In this document: positions 35,805-44,300 of the stretch, in pieces | Numbering within the stretch: position 1 is the first letter of the stretch | Layout: each line of letters begins with the position of its first letter | From: Bacteroidales bacterium UBA3843 | Lineage (GTDB): Bacteria; Bacteroidota; Bacteroidia; Bacteroidales; Paludibacteraceae | Direction: 5' to 3' | DNA: 64,000 bases | Assembly (NCBI GenBank): GCA_002392745.1 | Contig: DGHR01000014.1 | Coordinates: 234,023 to 298,022 of the forward strand | The notes under the pieces: model-generated | Told to the model about the DNA's origin: nothing | Database searches by the model: none | The model's input: only the letters and a program-made list of their open reading frames with translations | Translations under genes and position numbers: made by a program

Positions 35805-36569
35805 ATGAAGAATAAGATGAGAAAACCGCGTAGCGGCTCCTTTGTGCTGCTTGCCGTGTTATCGGTAGGCATGCTCATTCAGGGGGCGGTACACATATAC
35901 CGGGAGATTAAAGAAAACAAGAATGATTCCGGCTACGCACCCGCATTTGTAACGTACGGCACCCACTCGACAGTTACGGTACCTCTGGTCAGCGCTCCGC
36001 GCCGTACCGGCGTACCGATGGTCAGTGCCGCTGCTGTCCGCCATGCCGCTTATGCCGGACATGCCTCTCTGGCACCCGCTGCCGGAGGTATTCATACCAC
36101 CTCCTCTGCCCAAGTCCGTTCGGTGGGCGCAGGGATTGGTGGTTCAGGAGTCGCTTCTGCGATGACCGCCTCCTCCGCACAACGGGGTATAACCTATGGC
36201 GGTGCATCCGTATCCGTGCCAGTACTGGCAATCAACACCGCTGTTGCCGCCTCTTCGCCTGTAGCTGAAAACACCATGCGTGCTATAGCTCCACGGCGAG
36301 CTCCGGCTCTCCCGGGAGGCGAGGAAGGAGAATGGAACCAGGATGGAGGTAAATGGTGGACATGGGAGGAAGGCGTATGGCGCGAAGCCGAACTGGGAGA
36401 CACACGTACGACAGGAGGCGTTACCTATCGCTACAATGGTTCCGGATGGGACATCGTGAAAGACCAGACAGACCCGAATCTGACAGCTCCGGTAGGTACG
36501 ACACCATGGCTGCTCTTGGCGCTGCTCGCGGCCCTCTATACGGTCCGCAAGAAAAGCCGTAGGGCTTGA
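35805..36569 (+). CDS. Exported protein with two terminal membrane segments and sorting-like C-terminus
   Basis: 254 residues, family not recognised. The N-terminus has a basic start and a membrane segment (VLLAVLSVGMLIQGA). Residues about 45-170 are Ala/Ser/Gly/Val-rich and of low complexity. Residues about 172-225 are Trp/Gly-rich (WNQDGGKWWTWEEGVW, YNGSGWDIV). The C-terminus is PVGTTPWLLLALLAALYTV followed by RKKSRRA: a Pro-containing short motif, a hydrophobic helix and basic tail, the layout of C-terminal sorting signals (PEP-CTERM-like). It lies 19 bases after the giant protein gene and 20 bases before the next secreted-protein gene, so it is probably part of the same surface operon. 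A processing or anchoring role is speculative. Confidence 0.6.
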   Translation: MKNKMRKPRSGSFVLLAVLSVGMLIQGAVHIYREIKENKNDSGYAPAFVTYGTHSTVTVPLVSAPRRTGVPMVSAAAVRHAAYAGHASLAPAAGGIHTTSSAQVRSVGAGIGGSGVASAMTASSAQRGITYGGASVSVPVLAINTAVAASSPVAENTMRAIAPRRAPALPGGEEGEWNQDGGKWWTWEEGVWREAELGDTRTTGGVTYRYNGSGWDIVKDQTDPNLTAPVGTTPWLLLALLAALYTVRKKSRRA

Positions 36570-36588
36570 CAAAACCGAAGATTTAGAC

Positions 36589-38403
36589 ATGAAAACTATG
36601 ATACAAAAACAATTACTGACGATGATGCTCATCTGCTGGAGCGCAACTGCATTGAGGGCAGCTGTACCCGGTAGTTCGTGTGACAATCCTATCCCGCTGA
36701 CCGAAGACTTTTCTGTGCAAGTGGACAAGGCCGGTACCGTATGGTACAGCGCCTGGACATTCGACCTGCCTATCAAGGTCTGCTTCACGCCTATCAACCC
36801 CGCCTTTCCGGCACCGGACGTGGAGATGGACTTTTCGTGTACGCCCGGCGTGTACGAAGATAGTATCCTGTGCAGCCTCTTCTGCGCCTCAAGCGGCAGC
36901 GGAGTGATGTTGGATATGCCCCATAAACCGACATTGGTTAAGGAGGGGGACGACTACTGCATCAGCATGGGTAAGGCATATCGTGACCTGCTCCTGCAGA
37001 CCGGTATCAGCTACAACCTGCGGGTATTGGTTAAGGTGACCTTCAAGTCCGCCGGCACGCTGTCTATGATTCCCGACACCGAGTTCAAGGATTGTATGGA
37101 CGGAGGTAAATTCACCCATCTGGGCGATACGATTCAGGTGAACGCCAACGACAAAGAGCGTTTTGTTATCCTGCCTTACATCCAGTGGATGGAAGACTCG
37201 GTACGCTATATCTGGACCGGTACCAAACCCGTTCAGGCTGTGGTGGCCAGCACTTGTGCTGCCGAAGCGGATGATTATCTGGACGAACGGAACCTGGACC
37301 GTATAGATATCCAGCCCGGCGATACAGTGCAGAAGACCGCCGCGGAAATAAAATACTATGCCGAGTATGGCCAAGGACAGCAGTCTGCCAACACCGTCCA
37401 GGCGGGTATGCTCTATGGTCGTTTCCTCAGCGAAGCACCCGGTGTGATGAAGATTGAACGGGTGCCGGTTGCGCCGCCTGCCGGTGGCGCCACTCTGCTG
37501 CGTTACGACCGCGCGACTACTATCATGGCGAACGACACAGACGCACTCTATGCCCTCCGACGTGATACGGTAGGTGTCCGTTTTGACAGCCCTACGCAGC
37601 ATATACTGCGTATGTATGTCGGTGCCTCTGCGGATTTTACACCCGCTACGGCTCTCGCTTCCTACCAATACAATATTTCGGATAACGGACACTCACTGAT
37701 GCTATTCAAGGAACAATTGGATGCGCTTTGGACACAGACCACGGGCAACTACCTCTACATCCGTTTTCTGACCACAGCCCGCACTTCGGTTATTCCCTCT
37801 GTTTGGACTCCGTCCGAGTGTGCGCAGAAATGGGATTTCTTGAAACCGGGTGAACTATCGGTAGCGCGATATGCTTCAGGAGTTGTATATCATAAACTAT
37901 ATTACAACCAGTGGCGTGGCGCAGCTATGACATTCAAATGGGCCGGTACTGCTGCATGCCCGGTATTTATTGGAGATACTTGCGGATTTCCTAACAACGC
38001 AACGAATGTTCATGTTGTCAAAGGTTATAGTATCAAGCGCAATGGTACGCTGACCATCACTGCCGCAGAGATAGAGGAATGGGCGGACCGTGTGGATGAT
38101 GAGGGGAACCTCTATGTGATGTTCTACACTTCTGCCAATGGCACGATGACTATCTCCGGAGGTGCACCCGCAGAGACCGACCCTGTCTACCCGAGCGCAA
38201 CTGTCGCTGTTGCCTGTCTGGACAACAACGGCAAAGTACAAGTATCTGTCAGCGTTGACCAGCATATCGCTATCCGCAATGCCGCAGGTGCAGTTGCTCG
38301 CGAATGGAATGCCGTAGCCGGTTCGCCCGAGCAATTCACACTCGACGCAGGCACTTATACGCTGACCGGAAATACTGAGACCATCACCCTGCAGGTGCCC
38401 TGA
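36589..38403 (+). CDS. Secreted protein of unknown family (604 aa)
   Basis: A signal peptide ends ALRAA. The mature part starts with SSCDNPIPLTEDFSV and KAGTVWYSAWTF; this Cys...T-x-WY arrangement is shared with the proteins at 40062 and 41388, where it repeats. Three further similar blocks follow. The C-terminal 45 residues (AIRNAAGAVAREWNAV, then GTYTLTGNTETITLQVP) resemble a short T9SS type A-like strand-rich end, lacking the final KxxxK-type residues. No enzymatic motif was seen. It is the third gene of the surface cluster. Confidence 0.65.
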   Translation: MKTMIQKQLLTMMLICWSATALRAAVPGSSCDNPIPLTEDFSVQVDKAGTVWYSAWTFDLPIKVCFTPINPAFPAPDVEMDFSCTPGVYEDSILCSLFCASSGSGVMLDMPHKPTLVKEGDDYCISMGKAYRDLLLQTGISYNLRVLVKVTFKSAGTLSMIPDTEFKDCMDGGKFTHLGDTIQVNANDKERFVILPYIQWMEDSVRYIWTGTKPVQAVVASTCAAEADDYLDERNLDRIDIQPGDTVQKTAAEIKYYAEYGQGQQSANTVQAGMLYGRFLSEAPGVMKIERVPVAPPAGGATLLRYDRATTIMANDTDALYALRRDTVGVRFDSPTQHILRMYVGASADFTPATALASYQYNISDNGHSLMLFKEQLDALWTQTTGNYLYIRFLTTARTSVIPSVWTPSECAQKWDFLKPGELSVARYASGVVYHKLYYNQWRGAAMTFKWAGTAACPVFIGDTCGFPNNATNVHVVKGYSIKRNGTLTITAAEIEEWADRVDDEGNLYVMFYTSANGTMTISGGAPAETDPVYPSATVAVACLDNNGKVQVSVSVDQHIAIRNAAGAVAREWNAVAGSPEQFTLDAGTYTLTGNTETITLQVP

Positions 38404-38467
38404 TGCGGCAAATAAGACACATATTTGTGGAAAAATTGACAAAAATAACTTTGAAATGCAAAAATAC

Positions 38468-38498
38468 TTGTTTATTTCATAAAAAATGAGTATCTTTG
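38468..38498 (+). promoter_or_regulatory. Promoter upstream of the GCDS-repeat secreted protein
   Basis: TTG (38468-38470), 20-base gap, TATCTTTG (38491-38498). It argues that the gene starts at ATG 38558 and not at the ATG at 38486, which lies upstream of the expected transcription start. Confidence 0.8.
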
Positions 38499-38557
38499 CG
38501 CCCAAATCTGTTGTGTGCACATGCAACGCAAGCGCATACATACGTGTGAAGCCAGTA

Positions 38558-40030
38558 ATGAAAAAGCAAATTATCATATTCTTCCTCATACTGCAAGGCC
38601 TTGGATTGGCTGCGCAGACAATTGACTATGCCGCCATCACAATGGACAAGGCTACCCCTGTGGCTGATACCACAGACCTGCTCGTCCGTGACGGTGATAA
38701 CTATCTGAAGATTACGGCGGACCATCTGCCGGCGACTATCGTCTATATGCCCGATACCGCCTTCGGACCGCTGCCCGTAGCAGCAATTGCCGGTGGCGAT
38801 ACCCTGTCCCGCAGTGCGCTGTTCGCCGGTTGTCAGCAGCAATGGCGTTGGCAGGTGCCGGCTGCCGCGCAGGCACGTATCATCGATGTGGCGGCGCATG
38901 AGAATGCGCGTATCCGTATCGAGCCTTATGTCTGCCGTCCGACCGCCTCGGATACCACTGCCGCTGTCTGCGGAGGACTGGAATGGGCGGGAGAATACCG
39001 CAGCCAGAGCGGCGATTATACCGTTACACTGGTGAATGCCGCAGGATGCGACTCGGTACGCACACTCCATCTCACAGTCTATACGCCGGCTGCAAACACC
39101 GATACCATCGCCGAGGTGTGGGATAGCATCCGCTGGTACGGCGCCCTCTATACCGAGAGCGGAGAATATGCTGTGCAGAAACAGGATGCCCACGGTTGCG
39201 GTTATACCCATACGCTCCAACTCACCGTCCGCCATACCTCCTACGAATATATCCCTGAGCATGCATGCGATAGTTTCTTCGTAAACGGCGTCAAGTACAC
39301 CGCCGGCGGAGATATTGTCCGCGACACTACCTATTCGGACGAAGGGGACCGCACGGTGCATATTATCCGTCTTACCCTCGGCAAGACCTATTATGCGCCT
39401 CCTACCAGCGTGACCACCTGTTATCAGTATGAGTCCATGTCCGGCAAGATTTATACCGAGTCGGGCGTCTATATCGACACCGTACCTAGCTACGGCGGCT
39501 GCAACGCGATTATCACATTGAACCTGACGATTCAGAACTGCACATACACCGATTCTGTCTTCTTCTGCCCGGGCGAGGAGGAAACGCGCACGGAGAAAGT
39601 GGAGGACACGCTGTTTATCCATCTGCCGTACACCTACCAGTCGCCTGCTACATGGGATTATATGCAGGGCGCAGTGCTGGCCGGCGAATCGCAACGTACG
39701 CTCCTCAACCTCCAAATGGTAGAGCAGAACCTGCGCAACCACTATGTCGGCCGTCTCACTCCGGTTGAGTCGGTAGACTGGAATGTACAGTACGAAGGAA
39801 CGGATGAATATACGCCGGTAGTAGTGGAGAATGGCGGCCAATGGGTGGATGCCGGTACTCTTCGTATGCACGTTGTCTTCCTCTGTGGTGAGGAATACAC
39901 GGGCGATTATACTACGGATATCGACCGTCTGGACGTCCGCGAACAAGCCGCCAAATATATAGAAAACGGCAGGGTGGTTATCCTCCGCGGCGGACAACGC
40001 TATGACATACTCGGTACCAAAATAGAATGA
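38558..40030 (+). CDS. Secreted protein with 'YTESGxYxxxxxxxxGCDSxxTLxLTV' repeats and C-terminal short tag
   Basis: 490 residues from MKKQIIIFFLILQGLGLAAQ, a clear signal peptide. Residues about 140-345 contain repeats such as YRSQSGDYTVTLVNAAGCDS and YTESGEYAVQKQDAHGCG, ending LHLTV/LQLTV/LNLTI. These modules are frequent in T9SS-exported proteins of Bacteroidota. It ends with the short tag NGRVVILRGGQRYDILG plus six residues. It was first considered to begin at 38486, but that ATG overlaps the promoter and yields no signal peptide. Its own promoter separates it from the preceding gene; it probably begins the operon 38558-47716. Confidence 0.75.
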   Translation: MKKQIIIFFLILQGLGLAAQTIDYAAITMDKATPVADTTDLLVRDGDNYLKITADHLPATIVYMPDTAFGPLPVAAIAGGDTLSRSALFAGCQQQWRWQVPAAAQARIIDVAAHENARIRIEPYVCRPTASDTTAAVCGGLEWAGEYRSQSGDYTVTLVNAAGCDSVRTLHLTVYTPAANTDTIAEVWDSIRWYGALYTESGEYAVQKQDAHGCGYTHTLQLTVRHTSYEYIPEHACDSFFVNGVKYTAGGDIVRDTTYSDEGDRTVHIIRLTLGKTYYAPPTSVTTCYQYESMSGKIYTESGVYIDTVPSYGGCNAIITLNLTIQNCTYTDSVFFCPGEEETRTEKVEDTLFIHLPYTYQSPATWDYMQGAVLAGESQRTLLNLQMVEQNLRNHYVGRLTPVESVDWNVQYEGTDEYTPVVVENGGQWVDAGTLRMHVVFLCGEEYTGDYTTDIDRLDVREQAAKYIENGRVVILRGGQRYDILGTKIE

Positions 40031-40061
40031 TAAACCTGCTTTTCGACTCATATATTTACAG

Positions 40062-41351
40062 ATGAAACGTTGCCTATCAATCATATTGTTTTGTATCTTG
40101 GCTTTGACGGCTGTAGCTCAGACGCCCGCCTATGTGCCGGCGGGAAGCGATTCATGCGAGATAGTGCGCCAGGGTATTAAAGCGCCCTATTACTACTGCG
40201 ACTGCCGCGAGAACTCCAACACTTTTGCATTCCCGCTGGTTACGGAGATCAAGGATACAGTATGGTATACGGCTACGGTGGACGACCTCAAACGGGGTAT
40301 CTCCGCCTATTGGTTTTCCAATTGCTCCGTCACGATGGAGGTCTATGCCTTCTGCGCCAGCAAGGACCCGACTTTCAGCATGACCATCGGTAAGAACCAG
40401 ATGCGTGACTTGGATGTAGCGATGATTAATCAGAAACTGGACGAGATGGGCGAAACGGCGAGGATGATGGCGCAGACGCTGACTCCCCATATGCGTGTGT
40501 ATCCCAATGGAGGCACCGGCAAGGTATATTGCTATCCTTACGACCAGGGACCTCTCTCCACATGCGAGGACCCGCTGCCTCTGCTCCCCAGGATGACCAT
40601 CGTTACCAACCATCCCGAGACGGTCTATCGCCTGGCATATACCAATATCGCTTCCACAGGCAAGGCCTTCATCCATTGGAAGCAGAAAAAGAACCTGCCG
40701 TGCGAAGTGTGGCTGACCAAAGGGGACTGCGAGGGAGAAGAGATAGGACGCGCGCAACTCAGCGACTCGCTCCATGTCTATATGCCCGATTCGGCGGCGC
40801 TGGTCCGGGCTCGCAATGACAAACAGGATGTATGGGTGCACGTCAAGCATGCGGCGGACATCACCGGACGCCTCTATTACTACAACAACCCCGTACTGCT
40901 GGAACCGACCGCCAAGAAAGGCACGGTTTGCCAAGGCAAGACACAGAAAATCAACCTGCGCACCTATGCTTCGGATACCGTCTTCACGGATATGGTCTGG
41001 GTGGCGAAAGATACACTCCAGCCGGTTAATATGAACCTCAAGTTCACGGAGCCGAAGCCGGAATACGATACCATACATATTGATGCCTCCACTCTCTCGC
41101 GAGGATACCGCTATACCCCCTCCGGTACTATCCTGTACGAGTATGGAGATACCACAATCACTATCACCAAGGCAAATACATGTACCCGCGTAATCCGGCT
41201 TACCGTACAGACGCCGTCCGCTAATCAGGCACTCGACAATCTGCAAACTGCTTTGCCTGCACGCAAACAGATACAGGACGGACAAGTGTTCATCATCATT
41301 GATGACCGCAAATACACGATATTGGGACAACAAATCAGAATCAAACAATAA
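40062..41351 (+). CDS. Secreted protein with C...WY module and C-terminal short tag
   Basis: 429 residues. The signal peptide is short and ends AVAQ. The mature protein begins with a Cys-rich part (SCEIVRQGI, YYYCDCRENS) and the KDTVWYTATVDD motif, as in the neighbouring proteins; later there is AYTNIASTGKAFIHWK and QGKTQKINLRTYASDT. The C-terminus is DGQVFIIIDDRKYTILG plus seven residues, the same tag type as on GH81 and two other proteins. No catalytic motif was seen; a structural or adhesive role is likely (inference). It follows the previous gene after 31 bases. Confidence 0.65.
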   Translation: MKRCLSIILFCILALTAVAQTPAYVPAGSDSCEIVRQGIKAPYYYCDCRENSNTFAFPLVTEIKDTVWYTATVDDLKRGISAYWFSNCSVTMEVYAFCASKDPTFSMTIGKNQMRDLDVAMINQKLDEMGETARMMAQTLTPHMRVYPNGGTGKVYCYPYDQGPLSTCEDPLPLLPRMTIVTNHPETVYRLAYTNIASTGKAFIHWKQKKNLPCEVWLTKGDCEGEEIGRAQLSDSLHVYMPDSAALVRARNDKQDVWVHVKHAADITGRLYYYNNPVLLEPTAKKGTVCQGKTQKINLRTYASDTVFTDMVWVAKDTLQPVNMNLKFTEPKPEYDTIHIDASTLSRGYRYTPSGTILYEYGDTTITITKANTCTRVIRLTVQTPSANQALDNLQTALPARKQIQDGQVFIIIDDRKYTILGQQIRIKQ

Positions 41352-41387
41352 ATTAACACTATTATTATTAACTAATTACCAAAATTC

Positions 41388-44300
41388 ATGAAAAAGTTTT
41401 TACTACTAATCGCTGCTGTGCTGACGACCATCACCGCTATGGCCATCGGTGACAACTCCGGTAGTACCAAAGCGAATGCGATTGAATTTAACTGGGAAGA
41501 CGGTAATGTGCATGAGAGCGGTACCAAATGGTATCGTGTGCTCCTGGACCCGCTGTACGAGGAGGAGAACCCGTCGTTGAGTCTCTACATGACCAACCCC
41601 AGTCGTGACAATTCAGTAGACGTGAGCATGGTTGCCACAGTGGCTGGTGAGACCGAGAGCAAGAGTTACACGATTGCTCCTCACCAAAACAAATCATGGG
41701 CTGCGAACGCTTCGGCATTGGTTCGCATGAAACAGAAGGAGATCTACCTCACACTGACCTCCAACGGCAAAGTCATGCTGAGCGCAAAAGTGTTCGAATC
41801 TGCCGATTTGGATGAGACCTGTAAGGACGCGAAAACACTTAGTTGGACCACCGACCAGGCACAGACAAAAGGCTATGCCGCTTGGTGGAAAGTAGACTTG
41901 ACGGATTTCAAGACGACAACCAAGAAGGACGCTCGCCTTTGCATCACCAACACCGGTTCCGGCGAACTGACCCTCATTTTGGGACAGTCGTACGACTGCC
42001 CGTCTAGCGGTTTGACCAACCGTACACTCAAAGTGGCTGCCGGTCAGACTATTTACGACACCATTCCGGGTTCTACACTCAAGAGCCTCACTTCGGATGA
42101 GTTCTATTTTAGTCTGGAGAACAACCAGCCGCTTAAGTTCCGTATCGAGGAAATCGACCAACCGACAACTCCCGTTATCTCGGGTTCGGCCACAACGATT
42201 CATGTGACGGACAATTTCATGATTTCCGCTGGTACTCACCTCTACCGCATAGAAGTGGCTGAGATGGATTCTTCCAAGAAGTACGAACCGGAGTTCACCT
42301 ATCGCAACGAGGGTTCGGCAGCCGCCAACGTGGTAGTCAAAGAAGCCTACGAGAACCCCGCTTATAGTGCTGTAACCAACCGTTACGACATTGCAGCCGA
42401 TGCGGAGGAGATTGTTGTGTACAAGAAGAACCTGTTGGACGATATCGTCGATTCGGTAGAATACATCTATCTCTTAGTCAATACCGACCAGGAAATCCAT
42501 TTCTCCGGACGCTGGAAACATGTCCGCGAAGGTAAGGCTTGTAAGACCAACATTGACTTCGACTGGGAGAATGGTCATACACAGGCTGCGCGTACCACCC
42601 AATGGTATGCTATCGACGTAACGGATGCGAAAGCCGATATGAAGGACATTATCGTCTTTGTTCGCAATGACGGCTCCGACAAGGCTACTGTCAAGGCTTC
42701 GGTGGCATTCAGCTGCCCATATATTGACCTGCAGGAGATTACCCGTACCATCACTCCGGGCTCTACCACGCAGAAGAAAGTCACCTATTCCACCTATGCG
42801 ATGATGTCTGATACCGTATGGGCAGGCGTAGAGACCAACCAACCTATCAAGATTTGGGTGGACACCGTTCCTACTACCATGAAGGAACCCGACGAGGCCT
42901 GCTTGACCGCTAAGGAGTTCAACTGGGAGGACGGAGAGCGCCAGAATGCCTTGGATACCGTTTGGTATAAGATAGGTATGAACAGCGTACGCAGCCTCAA
43001 ACAGTTCCCCACGGTCTATGTACACAATCTGGGCAGTGCGCAGGCAACTGTCTATGGTGAATTGTCGCTGGAATGCCCCGACTCTATCGAGAATGAGAAA
43101 CGCAGCATCACGATTGCGGCTAACGGTACATACAGCAAGGAAATCTCGCGCAATATGTTCGAGAATATCAAGGCTGATACCGTTTACCTGCGTGTGGTGG
43201 CAACACAAGAGGTTTCCTTCGAAATCCGTCTGACCGAAGAGGCCGAGGGTGCCAGCTGTGCTTCCGCTATCCGTTTCAACTGGGTTTCCGGAAACGACCA
43301 GGCGGCTGATGCCAACCTCTGGTATGCTGTGGATATGAAGGAAGCGATGAAGAGCGACAAGGATGTAGAAGTCAAACTGGTGAACAAGGGTAACGCCACC
43401 TGCAAAGGTACTGCATGGTTGGCTTATACCTGTCCGTTTGAGTCGCACCAGGATGCCAACTTCTCGCTCGATGCAAAGCAGACCAAAACAAAGACACTGC
43501 CTCACAGCATGTTTGAGACCCTGGAGGACAGCGTTTTGTATGTCCGCATGATTGGCAATACGGCTCTTCATTTCGAAGCACGCCTCGTAGACCCTGCACC
43601 ATTCGACACTATCGATTGCTCCACACTCACGTTTATCGATTTGGAGTGGAATAAGATGTATACCCAGACTGCTGATACCGTTTGGTATCTGCTCTCCGGT
43701 GACGTGCTGAAATCGCTGGATACGCTGACTACCACCCCGCAGATATACGTACATGATCTCTCGGGCGCAAGCAACACTATCAAGGCCGAGGTGGCTTATC
43801 ATTGCCCCATCACCTCTACGATGATGAGCAAGACCAATACCTTCTCTGCCGGTCAGGAACTCACCAAACTGATTGAGCGTGGTACAATCGAACAAGTCAT
43901 CAAGAAGGATAGCGTACTTGTTCGGCTGATTGGCGCAGGCCAGTTTGAGTTTAAGGCTGAATTGGTGAACCCGAATACCGGTAACGACCGTATGCATGCT
44001 GTTAAACTCACCATCGGCGAAAACTATGAGCAAGAGGCCAATACCACAATGTGGTACAAGGTGGATACCAAAGAGTGGAAGGCGGATGACTCGCTCCATG
44101 GCAAGAGTCTGCATATGACTACCAAGAACAAGGGCGGAAACGCGGAAATCAAGATTGCCGCTTACGAGGATGTTTCCGAGGATGACTTACTGGAAGACCA
44201 TGGCAAACGTTCGATTCCTGCAGGCAAGAGCGTTTCGCGTAACTTCCCTGCTTATGCAGTGTATGCGCTCAACGACTTTGAACTGTACTTTAAGGTGACC

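Noticed and set aside
38486..38557. Upstream start for the GCDS-repeat protein
   Set aside because: The ATG overlaps the -7 element and gives a leader without signal peptide; ATG 38558 gives a typical one.
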